64,000 nt of DNA from Acidobacteriota bacterium (lineage in GTDB: Bacteria; Acidobacteriota; Terriglobia; Bryobacterales; Bryobacteraceae). The translations under genes were made by a program, and so were the position numbers. This document shows, piece by piece, positions 42,660 through 51,077 of the stretch. The notes beneath the pieces were generated by a model. The model worked only from the letters and a program-made list of their open reading frames with translations, was not told where the DNA came from and did not search any database. The stretch lies in NCBI GenBank assembly GCA_025352795.1, contig JANXSF010000082.1:1-64000 (forward strand). Direction: 5' to 3'. Each line of letters begins with the position of its first letter. The stretch's first letter is position 1.

Positions 42660-43619
42660 CTAGCGTCGACGATCCCCGGCAATTAAAACAGCGCGCATCA
42701 ACCCCGGCGCCACTTTCGTCAACTGCGCAATTATCTTCATCCTCAACGATGAATCGTAGTGTGCCACTGCCACCATTAAGTTAGCTTTGGCACTTTCATA
42801 GTTACCATCGCGCAAGTCCTGTTTTGCCTGGTAGAGCCCCAGTTTTCCGATCAAATGTTGATGATGCTCGTCAAAAACCTGACACTGTTCCGGCGTTAGT
42901 GATGGTGCCCAGGCACGAACCGCTTTCAACGCAGCAAGGTTTGAATTAATCATCCCAATGTCATTGGCCGACATACTTGTGTGATGCCGACGGTACCGCA
43001 CCAAGGGCTTGTCTGTATAGTGGAACAACTTACCTTGTAGTGTTAACTTCAACCACATGGAGTAATCATCCGACCCTTGAATTTCGCGCAATGGGAAGAA
43101 CAGTCCAGCCTTCTCAAATACCGCTGTACGGGCAGTTACCGCAACAAAAACGTGTACTCGCTCATGCACTACATTTGCGAAATTGATTTCCCCATTGGAG
43201 AGGCACACTTGGCTGAACAACTTACCTTCCATGGTCTTGTCGCCGAAATAGGTAGCGTCGCAGCAAGCTACATCCACTTGCGGATTGGCGTCGAGCACGG
43301 CCAATTGGGTGGCCAGATAGTCGGGCTCAAATAGATCGTCGGAATCGAGGAGCGCTATGACGGGTGCCTGAGATGCTCGAATGGCAAGGTTGCGTGCAGC
43401 ACCCAGTCCGCCATTTTGCTGTGTCAAATAGACAATCCGGTGGCGGTATGGAGCCAAAACACGTTCCAGGTTTTCTGTATCGGGGCAGCCGTCATTGGCC
43501 ACTATAATTTCAAAGTTTTGAAACGTTTGTGCAAAAATACTTTCTAATGTTTCGGCAATATAAGCGGTGGTTTTGTAGGCTGGAACAATAACGCTGCAGG
43601 CAGGCGGACTTCCGTTCAT
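42660..43619 (-). CDS. Family 2 glycosyltransferase
   Basis: 319 aa. GT-A fold: SVIVPAYKTTAYIAETLESI at the start, FEIIVANDGCPD (nucleotide-sugar Asp), GLGAARNLAIRASQAPVIAL, LDSDDLFEPDYLATQL (DxD motif), then VRYRRHHTSMSAND. All key acids are in place. Transfers a sugar, probably for polysaccharide or glycan assembly; the C-terminal ~90 residues (KAVRAWAPSLTPEQCQVFD...) are helical. No membrane segment. Not linked to a polysaccharide cluster here. Confidence 0.9.
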   Translation of the reverse strand: MNGSPPACSVIVPAYKTTAYIAETLESIFAQTFQNFEIIVANDGCPDTENLERVLAPYRHRIVYLTQQNGGLGAARNLAIRASQAPVIALLDSDDLFEPDYLATQLAVLDANPQVDVACCDATYFGDKTMEGKLFSQVCLSNGEINFANVVHERVHVFVAVTARTAVFEKAGLFFPLREIQGSDDYSMWLKLTLQGKLFHYTDKPLVRYRRHHTSMSANDIGMINSNLAALKAVRAWAPSLTPEQCQVFDEHHQHLIGKLGLYQAKQDLRDGNYESAKANLMVAVAHYDSSLRMKIIAQLTKVAPGLMRAVLIAGDRRR

Positions 43620-44280
43620 TCATTCTCCTGTGCAGACAAAACCTTTGAATCTGTCTCCCCTAAAACATTTTAACTATATTATGATGCAACGTCTTTACCC
43701 AGAAACACAAGCTGGCATGGGCTGCTTTCGCTGGACTGCCTAGCGGCACCATAGCCATCGGGATGCACGACATAGATGTGGTGGCCAAGGAGTATCCGAT
43801 ACCGAGCCGACCGCCAGGAGCCACCAACAACCCTGCACAGCTCCCGTGGCGACCACTTCGACGAACATGTCATTGAAATATTCGCAATGAACCCGCCGAT
43901 TGCCTTCAACGTCATTGCGCCCATCGGAAAATGTGCCGGCTCAGTCTGTCCTGGTCTTCCAATGCCAAAGTAAGGTAGGGCACTACCAAGTAGAAGTTGC
44001 AACGAGGAATTGAAAGGCACTGCTCTCAGCTATGCCGCTGGTTCCACCATAAGTCAACTTTGTAAGTAACTCGGTAGATATCCGCGACGTACTTACGCTT
44101 TGATATTAACCGAAGTGCTGCGAATCTTCCATTTCATTTTAATAGGACACTTTGGTTTCACCCGGTGAATCTCTCCTGGGACAAGAATGGCACAGGTGTT
44201 TCAGTGTGTGGATTATTGAAAGGAATGGGAATGTTATTGCGGATGGCAAAAAAACTCGGTCAGCCTGATCTTACACCTTT
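43620..44280. other. Gap without a convincing gene
   Basis: About 660 bases. A 113-aa minus frame (43679-44020) has a reading in parts of it (KWSPRELCRVVGGSWRSARY) but no recognised family, and the other minus frame is equally open over part of it, so it may be a decayed gene. The end adjoining the RAYT gene reads as part of the RAYT element. Confidence 0.45.
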
Positions 44281-45000
44281 TCATCCTGCCGATACTGTAG
44301 CAGTCCGCCCTGTCCCCTTTTCGGCTTTCCCCACATCCTTCTTCGGACGACCAGGCTTCCTCCATTGACGTCCAAATCTTTCCTCTATTTCCGCCACGAA
44401 ACCCTCGGAACCCAACGGAGATCCGGCGTATGTTGCGCGTCTTAAACTTTGCACATCGCGCACGTCTTCTGTCATTTCCAATCGGCGTTTCCATTCTTCA
44501 CCTCCACCCAGGCTACTCCAATAAGTCCAATCTAATAAAGGAATTCGCTCGGCACCGGGGCCAATCAAGTGCGCCGCTTCGCTCGACCATTTGTACTCCT
44601 CCGGTCTATCCACCATGGCTGCTCGCACCGGATTCCACTCCGTGTAGCGCAATACAATTTCCTCCTTCTCCGCCGCCACCGGGCAAGAGAAATAGCGGTT
44701 CTGCCACAGGTGTCCGGTACGCCGCCGTCCAGCATTCAGGTACTGCGCATACCTCCCGTTTACTCTACGGAATAGTACTGCAAGGGAATCTTCCTGTTCC
44801 GGCACCACCACCCAATGTACGTGATTGGTCATCAGGCACCAACCCAATATACGCACTCCGGCATCTTTGCGTTGATCCTGCACCAGAGTCAGGTAAGTTT
44901 CCCGATCCCGATGAGAATAACAGACATCTTCGCGGTTGACTCCGCGTTGTGTTACGTGATGCGCCACTCCGGGCAGCACGCAACGAGGGTTTCTTGGCAT
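44281..45000 (-). CDS. REP-associated tyrosine transposase (RAYT/TnpA_REP)
   Basis: 239 aa, apparently full length. Y1/HUH-family: N-terminus MPRNPRCVLPGVAHHVTQRG, the His-x-His motif in LMTNHVHWVVVPE (~58), linker RRVNGRYAQYLNAGRRRTGH, catalytic tyrosine in VLRYTEWNPVRAAMV (~125), and a basic C-terminus (RKPGRPKKDVGKA). These enzymes process REP palindromes rather than flanking terminal repeats. An opposed REP pair lies 180-250 bases beyond its start, as expected. The relic at 15.1 kb derives from a close relative. Confidence 0.93.
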   Translation of the reverse strand: MPRNPRCVLPGVAHHVTQRGVNREDVCYSHRDRETYLTLVQDQRKDAGVRILGWCLMTNHVHWVVVPEQEDSLAVLFRRVNGRYAQYLNAGRRRTGHLWQNRYFSCPVAAEKEEIVLRYTEWNPVRAAMVDRPEEYKWSSEAAHLIGPGAERIPLLDWTYWSSLGGGEEWKRRLEMTEDVRDVQSLRRATYAGSPLGSEGFVAEIEERFGRQWRKPGRPKKDVGKAEKGTGRTATVSAG

Positions 45001-45079
45001 TACTTATAGAGTGCCTTTTCATCGACAACATTCGCTCTAATTGTGCCAAGGCGCTCAGCCTCCGTTTCACATCATGGTT

Positions 45080-45106
45080 AAAGGGTAAGTTCAGGCTGAC
45101 CGGGTT
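45080..45106. repeat. Dispersed repeat, copy 2
   Basis: AAAGGGTAAGTTCAGGCTGACCGGGTTTT matches 9207-9235 with two changes. Sits between the RAYT gene and its REP pair. Confidence 0.5.
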
Positions 45107-45179
45107 TTCCGGGTTTTTGGGTTTTTGTGTTTACTAAAGCAAATCCTGTGTTTAAGCGAAGCGTATCTGGCTTTGAAAA

Positions 45180-45249
45180 GACCGCTCCCTTGCGGTCACG
45201 GCTCGGTAACGCACTCATTCTACAGAGCCGTGACCGCGAGGGAGCGGTC
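45180..45249. repeat. Opposed REP pair (BIME-like)
   Basis: GACCGCTCCCTTGCGGTCACGGCTC (45180-45204) and its reverse complement with C/T and G/A variants GAGCCGTGACCGCGAGGGAGCGGTC (45225-45249; core arms GAGCCGTGACCGC and GGGAGCGGTC). The two arms can fold as one long hairpin. Lies upstream of the RAYT start, so RAYT and its target are together. Confidence 0.85.
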
Positions 45250-45261
45250 TTTTAACCACGA

Positions 45262-45321
45262 TTTATCCCAACAAAAACGTTGGAGATTTTACTGGGGTGC
45301 AGGCAAACTAAGTGGCATTGG
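45262..45321 (+). repeat. REP-linked conserved module, copy 3
   Basis: ATCCCAACAAAAACGTTGGAG, then ATTTTACTGGGGTGCAGGCA, then AACTAAGTGGCATTGG, aligned with the minus-strand copy at 15349-15403. A small stem CCAAC/GTTGG is kept in all copies. Confidence 0.75.
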
Positions 45322-45426
45322 GTAGAGCCCAACCGAAGTAAGCGATGAACTGCAATTCCCAGTGAATATTCATTATGTAGACAGATTCTATGGAACAAAT
45401 TCCCCCTTAGATAAGTATGCTTTGAT

Positions 45427-47220
45427 GTGAACTCCACGACTGGCGAAGCGACTCCTCTTAACCCGCTGCGATTGTGGCCTGGCGTTGTAGTTGTGATGCT
45501 GCAATGGATATTCCGATTTGGTGTCCCCATTGTCTTTCCTGACACCCTGCTTTTCCCAGTCTTTGGTGGACTCTTTGGTGGGTTGGCTATCGTCGTCTGG
45601 TGGGCTTTTTTCAGCCGGGCGCCTCGCCTTGATCGATGGGGTGCCATTGTCCTGATGATCGTCGCGCTGGGTGTGACGTCGCGCTTCCTCCACCCATCCA
45701 TTGCCGGAGGAATGATGGGGATGATGTTCCCCATCTTCGCCGTACCAGTGTTGAGCCTCGCCTTCGTCCTGTGGGCGGTGGTCAGTCGGGGCCTTTCTGA
45801 AAAACTTCGACGCGCATCAATGGTTGCCACCATCCTGCTTGCCTGTGGAGTTTGGACACTGTTCCGAACCAATGGCATTACTGGCGGTGCCACTTCCGAC
45901 TTCGCCTGGCGTTGGTCGCCGACTGCCGAACAGCGGCTACTTTCCCACGCAAACAATACGCTGGCTCTGGCACTTGAGAAGGCTCCCGAGGCAAAGCTTC
46001 CGACTCAAGTTGACGACAAACCGACAGTGCTTCCCTCGACTCCGTCTCTGCCAATCGCGAGGTCAACAGTCGACTGGCCTGGCTTTCGTGGACTCCACCG
46101 CAACGGTGTCGTCCATGGCACACCCATTGAAACCAACTGGTCCAAATCGCCACCTGTTGAGTTATGGCGGCGACCGATTGGACCGGGCTGGTCATCTTTC
46201 GCCGTCCGTGGCGATCTTCTTTACACCCAAGAGCAGCGCGGTGATGACGAGGTGGTTGCCTGCTACAAGGTGTCCACTGGCGAACCGGTTTGGCGACACA
46301 CCGATGCCGCCCGGTTCTGGGAATCGAATGGAGGTGCCGGGCCGCGGGCCACGCCGACCCTCAGCAATGGTCGCGTATACACATTCGGTGCCACTGGAAT
46401 CCTGAACGCTCTTGACGCTGGTAACGGCACCTTGGTGTGGTCACGCAAGGTGGCGTCCGATAGCGGAATAAAGGTGCCTGGTTGGGGTTTCGCGAGTTCG
46501 CCGTTGGTGGTGGATGGTGTGGTAATTGTGGCCGCTGCCGGAATGCTTGCGGCATACGACGTGGCCACTAGTGATCAACGATGGCTTGGCCCGAACGGTG
46601 GCGTTGGTTATAGCTCACCACACTTAGTGACGATTGACGGAGTTCAACACGTCCTGCTGATGAGCGGAAATGGGGTGATCGGCGTGGCACCGGCCGACGG
46701 CAACAAGCTCTGGGAATATCCTTTGCCGCCAGGTGCCCGTATTGTGCAACCAGCGCTGATCGCGGACGGCGATATCCTGATCAGCGATGACGAAGCACGA
46801 GGCGTACGTCGCATCACGGTGGTGCATGGACCCGCAGGATGGTCGGTTGAAGAGCGCTGGATTTCGCCGGGGTTGAAACCCTATTTCAATGACTTTGTCG
46901 TGCATAAGGGTCATGCCTTCGGCTTCGATGGCAGTATTCTGTCTTGCATAGACATCAAGGATGGCAAGCGTCAGTGGAAGGGCGGTCGCTACGGCCACGG
47001 CCAGTTGATCCTGTTAGCCGATCAGGATTTATTAGTGGTGCTTTCGGAGGAAGGAGAGCTGGCACTGGTTGCCGCCGCCCCCGATCAGTTCAAGGAACTG
47101 GCGCGGTTTCCGGCGCTGGAGGGCAAGACTTGGAACCATCCTGTATTGGTGGGTGACGTTCTGTTGATTCGCAATGGTCAGGAGATGGTGGCGTTCCGGC
47201 TGACACTCGCTCGCGTGTAG
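45427..47220 (+). CDS. Membrane-anchored PQQ-like beta-propeller protein
   Basis: 597 aa; GTG start. N-terminal ~150 residues have about four or five membrane helices (LRLWPGVVVVMLQWIFRFGV, LFGGLAIVVWWAFF, MFPIFAVPVLSLAFVLWAV), then a soluble propeller with the W-x-x-F/G-x-x-x-x-x-G start DWPGFRGLHRNGV and blades of the PQQ type: YTQEQRGDDEVVACYKVSTG, LVWSRKVASDSGIKVPGWGF and GNKLWEYPLPPG. Without the catalytic acid of PQQ dehydrogenases in view, it is more likely a protein- or ligand-binding propeller than an enzyme. The family is common in Acidobacteria. Confidence 0.85.
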   Translation: MNSTTGEATPLNPLRLWPGVVVVMLQWIFRFGVPIVFPDTLLFPVFGGLFGGLAIVVWWAFFSRAPRLDRWGAIVLMIVALGVTSRFLHPSIAGGMMGMMFPIFAVPVLSLAFVLWAVVSRGLSEKLRRASMVATILLACGVWTLFRTNGITGGATSDFAWRWSPTAEQRLLSHANNTLALALEKAPEAKLPTQVDDKPTVLPSTPSLPIARSTVDWPGFRGLHRNGVVHGTPIETNWSKSPPVELWRRPIGPGWSSFAVRGDLLYTQEQRGDDEVVACYKVSTGEPVWRHTDAARFWESNGGAGPRATPTLSNGRVYTFGATGILNALDAGNGTLVWSRKVASDSGIKVPGWGFASSPLVVDGVVIVAAAGMLAAYDVATSDQRWLGPNGGVGYSSPHLVTIDGVQHVLLMSGNGVIGVAPADGNKLWEYPLPPGARIVQPALIADGDILISDDEARGVRRITVVHGPAGWSVEERWISPGLKPYFNDFVVHKGHAFGFDGSILSCIDIKDGKRQWKGGRYGHGQLILLADQDLLVVLSEEGELALVAAAPDQFKELARFPALEGKTWNHPVLVGDVLLIRNGQEMVAFRLTLARV

Positions 47221-47348
47221 TTGTGCGATCACTTTTGCGTGAAGGTCGCCGAAGGGGGACACGCTGGGCTGGCGACTCGCTGATCGAAATTGTGCCCTTT
47301 TGGAGAGAATTCGGTTGCTTGGACCAGACCAGAATGTCCCCGTTCGGC

Positions 47349-47777
47349 TCAGGCAGGGGTGGCGGCGCGGACTTCGGCATCGGACGGTTCGTAATGGTGG
47401 GTGATTATTTGAGGGCAGCGGAAGCAGGCCGGTTTCCCTTCCTGAACATACCAGCGGCAATTGGCTCGTAACTGGCAAGGAGGCAAGGCGTCCACCACGG
47501 CTGGCAGGATCTGCACAATGCGTGTGGCAAGCTGGCAATCGTGCCCATCAAAGTGCGTGCAGCTTGACTCCTGGCAGGACGATGCGATGCGGAAGACGCG
47601 TTGGGGGTCCACGTCGCCGGTCATCGCCAGTAATTCTGCGGTTAACGGAATTGGTGTTTCAAGCCACGCCACCTTGACGTCGCCGGGTTGGGCGTTGACA
47701 ATTCCGAAGACTTGGGCATCTGGAAAACCCGGATGGCCGCTAGGGCATTGCATCACTTTGGCGTGGCTCTGGGTCAT
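47349..47777 (-). CDS. Small cysteine-rich protein, coupled to its upstream partner
   Basis: 142 aa from the ATG at 47777 (MTQSHAKVMQCPSGHPGFPD); the frame extends further upstream but that part lies over the preceding gene. Cysteines and histidines are clustered: SSCQESSCTHFDGHDCQLAT, then LPPCQLRANCRWYVQEGKPA followed by CFRCPQIITHHYEP. The pattern C-x4-C-x6-C with C-x5-C-x9-C-x2-C fits a metal or iron-sulfur site. The start ATG overlaps the stop of 47774-48073 as ATGA, so they are co-translated. I do not recognise the family. Confidence 0.7.
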   Translation of the reverse strand: MTQSHAKVMQCPSGHPGFPDAQVFGIVNAQPGDVKVAWLETPIPLTAELLAMTGDVDPQRVFRIASSCQESSCTHFDGHDCQLATRIVQILPAVVDALPPCQLRANCRWYVQEGKPACFRCPQIITHHYEPSDAEVRAATPA

Positions 47778-48073
47778 ATTTCGATGGCCTTTGCGCGTGC
47801 GATAAATCCGATCAGAACGGAGCCATCGCCTAATTTTGTTGCTGACGGTTTCAGACTGAAATTTGCGACCGATCCGCCCACGGACTTGACCACTTGCTTT
47901 GCGGCAACGTCGGCATCCAGCCCTTGTAGAAGTTCTGGTTTGATGATGAGGCCGATGGTGATCGGTCCTTTCCATCGTGGTGGAAGCTTGTTGATTTCCA
48001 AGGCGGCCAGCACTGCTGCATTGAGTTCAGCAAGTTTGACTACCTTAGGAATTTTAAGAGGTACAGGGGGCAT
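47774..48073 (-). CDS. Small hypothetical protein, first of the cysteine-rich pair
   Basis: 99 aa, no cysteine. Begins MPPVPLKIPKVVKLAELNAA, continues with NKLPPRWKGPITIGLIIKPE and QGLDADVAAKQVVKSVGGSV and ends LGDGSVLIGFIARAKAIEI. Strands alternate with helices, as in a compact alpha/beta fold. No signal peptide. ACTAAGGAGAATT lies before the start. Divergent from the truncated peptidase gene at 48236. Function unknown. Confidence 0.65.
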   Translation of the reverse strand: MPPVPLKIPKVVKLAELNAAVLAALEINKLPPRWKGPITIGLIIKPELLQGLDADVAAKQVVKSVGGSVANFSLKPSATKLGDGSVLIGFIARAKAIEI

Positions 48074-48235
48074 AATTCTCCTTAGTTACTTACCCAGACT
48101 TCTTTTTAGATAAGTGGTTTTGGATGAAGAGTGTATTTCAATGACGTAGCGTTTCAATGGGAAGGAAGTTTAATGATGATTCGTTGAAGAAATGGGCGAC
48201 CAAACAGGTGTGGTAGCCTTCAGAAGACTTAACGC

Positions 48236-48692
48236 ATGTTGTCTTGGGAGGATCGGGAGATGGTGTTCAGCCGCCTAAAAGTAGTAGCCGCTATTGCATT
48301 GCTTACCGCTGAATTGGGGCAATCGCAAACCCCTGACAAAACGCTGGGTAGGTTCCGCGAGACTTACAAAGAGCTGGTTGAAACCAATACGACTTTTTCC
48401 GCAGGTGATTGCACTTTGGCCGCCAAGCGCATGGCCGCGCGGCTTACTAAGGTGGGCTATCCAGCCGCGGACGTGCGCGTATTCATTCCTGACGGTCACG
48501 CCAAAGAGGGCGGTCTGTTGGCGGTGCTGCATGGAACCGACCCGCGATCAAAGGCAATCCTGCTGTTGGCCCATATCGACGTGGTGGTGGCCAAGCGCGA
48601 AGATTGGACGCGCGACCCGTTCACAATGTTTGAGGAAAACGGCTATTTCTACGGTCGCGGTACGAATGACATGAAAGCCCAGGCCGCCATCC
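48236..48692 (+). pseudogene. M20-family metallopeptidase, 3'-truncated
   Basis: Signal peptide and first ~150 residues of a secreted M20 peptidase: VVAAIALLTAELGQS, then LAVLHGTDPRSKAILLLAHI followed by DVVVAKREDWTRDPFTMFEE and GYFYGRGTNDMKAQAAI. These are the first metal-binding strands (AHIDVV with D; GRGTNDMK). After AI, about position 48692, the sequence no longer looks like the family and runs out at 48805. The rest of the enzyme (several hundred residues) is missing, so it is a broken gene. Confidence 0.8.
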
Positions 48693-48697
48693 GCAGT

Positions 48698-48997
48698 GGT
48701 GCCGCCTGTCAGGGAAATGGATGTGGAACCCGACGTGGCAGTGAGGGTGCCGCCACAGCTATTACTCAAGGAATTTGGACTTGCGACGACCAATCCCGCT
48801 GGTAGGTTGTCTGTGAAAGCCACGCCGGTTTGACTGCTTCCTGTGCTGATAAAGAACCTCAGGACAGTTGTGCCGTTCAGAACAATAGAGGTCGTGTCGA
48901 AGCCTTTACTGATGACCGGCGGGGCGGCCAAGGCGAACTGCGCGCTGAGGGCGAGGGTAGACAAAAGGAACGCGCTGGAAGTGACAAGCCGTCTCAT
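48698..48997 (-). pseudogene. Repeat-type (DUF11-like) secreted protein, 3'-truncated
   Basis: On minus from the ATG at 48997: MRRLVTSSAFLLSTLALSAQ (signal peptide), then APPVISKGFDTTSIVLNGTT, VLRFFISTGSSQTGVAFTDN and LPAGLVVASPNSLSNSCGGT, close in style to the repeats of 58623-62000. Reading stops resembling the family after SLTGGT (about 48700), next to the break in the M20 gene. Both halves were cut at one point, tail to tail. Confidence 0.75.
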
Positions 48998-49238
48998 GGG
49001 AACTCTTTTCGAACGGGAATGGGTCGGCAGAGTCCAACCTGTTATAGCGAGTGTGGTGTCAAAACACTTGTTCGGCAACCCCCCGGTTGGCGTAATCCAA
49101 ATGGATGGTGTATGACTACCAGACCCTAGCGACCATTGGAGTTTCATTGAGTTAGGGCAACCAATCACCGCGCAAGGGGAATCAGTACTAGAACTTTGTC
49201 TCGGCAACATCATCACTTCGTGTTTTCAATATAAACAG

Positions 49239-49763
49239 CTAACTCATCACCGAAAGATATGCAGCCCAGGGACCTACTTCTTGTCTGTAGCGTTTGGCCA
49301 TTACGCGGCTCACTTGCAGGATGTGCCCCAGGTCGTGCGCTGTCCAGGTGGCCAATAGTTGCCTAACCGTCACTACACCCAAGGCCGGATGCATCCCTGT
49401 CAATTCAAGTTGTGAAGGTTGCAGATTGAGTTTTCGTAAGTGCACCAAATTATCGCGACGCAAAGACGCGAATTCGTCCAGCAAAGTGGGCAGAAGCTTT
49501 CCGTTACTCGCACCGAATTGCGCTTCACGATCAAACGAATCAAAAGGTCGGCTGATGCCCTGATCCAGAATGATCGACAGGCGTGGTATCCAATCGCTTT
49601 GTTCCCCGTGGATCAAATGTCCAATCACATCGTAAGGACTCCACGTGCCGGAACCTTCCGTTGCGGTCGTCCATGCTTGCGGCAAGTCGCGGAGTAGCGC
49701 GTCCAGCGTTGCCGGGGTTCGGGTCAAAACAGACAATGATTCTTCAAGAAAACGTTCAGTCAT
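49239..49763 (-). CDS. DinB-family protein
   Basis: 174 aa from the ATG at 49763 (MTERFLEESLSVLTRTPATL); a longer frame to 49904 lacks conservation. Four-helix bundle with three metal-ligand histidines: VIGHLIHGEQSDW (~48), and TWTAHDLGHILQVSRVMA near the C-terminus. These match the DinB/YfiT-like set of thiol-dependent or metal-binding enzymes. Often an uncharacterised hydrolase. Divergent from the small membrane protein at 49819. Confidence 0.88.
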   Translation of the reverse strand: MTERFLEESLSVLTRTPATLDALLRDLPQAWTTATEGSGTWSPYDVIGHLIHGEQSDWIPRLSIILDQGISRPFDSFDREAQFGASNGKLLPTLLDEFASLRRDNLVHLRKLNLQPSQLELTGMHPALGVVTVRQLLATWTAHDLGHILQVSRVMAKRYRQEVGPWAAYLSVMS

Positions 49764-49818
49764 AGACCCATCATACTTACCGATTGCGGGTATATGATGA
49801 GGTGGAACTGGAATTTTT

Positions 49819-50178
49819 ATGAAAGCAAAACCACACGGCATCGACAGCTTGGTGGCGGTAAAGTTGCTGCATACCGCCATTTGGTTTTTCTTCGCAAGCT
49901 GCATCGTGGCGATTCCTATAGCTGGTGCCCGGCGTCATTTTCTATGCGCCGCAGTTATGAGTGGATTGGTTTTGGTTGAGTGTGCAGTCCTCTTCGTGAA
50001 CGGTGGCCGTTGTCCGCTGACCGATGTTGCAGGTCAATATACAAAACAGCGTGAGGATAATTTCGACATCTACCTACCGCTTTGGCTAGCCCGTTGGAAC
50101 AAGACAATATTTGGCATTCTCTTTGTGATTGGCGAGTTGTTTGTACTTGGGCTGTGGTGGAACGGCAATTCGCTGTAG
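49819..50178 (+). CDS. Small membrane protein, 119 aa
   Basis: About three hydrophobic segments (~18-38, ~42-62 and ~95-115) with a conserved-looking polar loop CPLTDVAGQYTKQREDNFDI before YLPLWLARWNKTIFGILFVI. The last part resembles a family seen in many soil bacteria, which I cannot name with confidence. Ends 14 bases before the esterase gene on the same strand, so it may be co-transcribed with it. Function unknown. Confidence 0.7.
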   Translation: MKAKPHGIDSLVAVKLLHTAIWFFFASCIVAIPIAGARRHFLCAAVMSGLVLVECAVLFVNGGRCPLTDVAGQYTKQREDNFDIYLPLWLARWNKTIFGILFVIGELFVLGLWWNGNSL

Positions 50179-50192
50179 ACTAACTTTAAGTC

Positions 50193-51071
50193 ATGCGCAC
50201 AATTCCAATTACCCTGTTGCTACTGGGAGCCCTTGTCGCTCCAGCCGCCGATGTAAAGACCAGCCCTGTTGCCAAGAACGTTACGGAATGGACAGTCAGG
50301 AGCGAAGCTCTTGGCGAAGATCGTCAAGTTCACGTGATTCTTCCAACCGATTACGAAACTTCCACCCGCCGTTATCCGGTGCTTTACTTGCTCCACGGAC
50401 TGGGTGACGATCATAAGGCTTGGGTCTATATGACCAATGTTTCCGGCTATGCCGCGAAGTATCAGATGATCATCGTCATGCCCGATGCCGGTCGTAGTTG
50501 GTACGTCAATAACGCCAGCAATCCGAAAGAAAAGTTTGAAGACTTCATTGTCAAAGACCTGGTAACGCTGGCCGATTCCAGGTTGCGCACCATCCCGCTG
50601 CCCCGTGCGCGCGCTGTTGCCGGACTCTCTATGGGTGGTTATGGGGCATCCCTCATCGGCTTCAAACATTACAAGAAGTTCACGGCATTGGCGTCGTTCA
50701 GCGGTGCCGTTGGTTTTGCCCGAACCATGCCCCCAAGTGCCCCCGGTTCTGATGATGCGGCCATGCGCCAACGTGCTGCTCCTTTTGACAAGCTGTTCGG
50801 CGAACCTGGATCGAAGGAACGTGCTGACCGCGACCCTTTCGCTTTGCTTGAAAAAATTCCCGCTGCAGAAATGCCGATGATTTACCTTGCGTGCGGCGGT
50901 CAGGATTTTCTTATTCAACAGAATCGTGATTTGGTGAAGCTGCTGGGCGAAAAGAAAATCCCATACGAATATCGCGAAGTTTCCCCAGCCGGGCATACGT
51001 GGGATTTTTGGGATGACCACATTAAAATATTCCTCGGCATGCTGGCTCACAAGAAAGGATTCGGCGAGTAA
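50193..51071 (+). CDS. Secreted esterase (esterase D/feruloyl-type alpha/beta-hydrolase)
   Basis: 292 aa. Signal peptide ~1-20 (IPITLLLLGALVAPAADV). Canonical pattern: VILPTDYETSTRRYPVLYLL, HGLGDDHKAWVYMTN (oxyanion), VAGLSMGGYGASLIGFKHYK (nucleophile Ser ~150), GGQDFLIQQNR (Asp) and SPAGHTWDFW (His). Related to S-formylglutathione hydrolase, feruloyl esterase and Ag85-type enzymes; the substrate is not fixed. Followed 6 bases later by the sodium/solute symporter, so they are likely one transcript with a sugar-uptake role. Confidence 0.88.
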   Translation: MRTIPITLLLLGALVAPAADVKTSPVAKNVTEWTVRSEALGEDRQVHVILPTDYETSTRRYPVLYLLHGLGDDHKAWVYMTNVSGYAAKYQMIIVMPDAGRSWYVNNASNPKEKFEDFIVKDLVTLADSRLRTIPLPRARAVAGLSMGGYGASLIGFKHYKKFTALASFSGAVGFARTMPPSAPGSDDAAMRQRAAPFDKLFGEPGSKERADRDPFALLEKIPAAEMPMIYLACGGQDFLIQQNRDLVKLLGEKKIPYEYREVSPAGHTWDFWDDHIKIFLGMLAHKKGFGE

Positions 51072-51077
51072 TTCACC

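Noticed and set aside
43679-44020. 113-aa minus frame
   Set aside because: No recognised family, another minus frame over the same bases is open too, and no ribosome site; listed only as part of a gap.
45252-45956. 234-aa minus frame
   Set aside because: Lies antisense to the membrane part of the PQQ-like protein; K/R/T-rich shadow.
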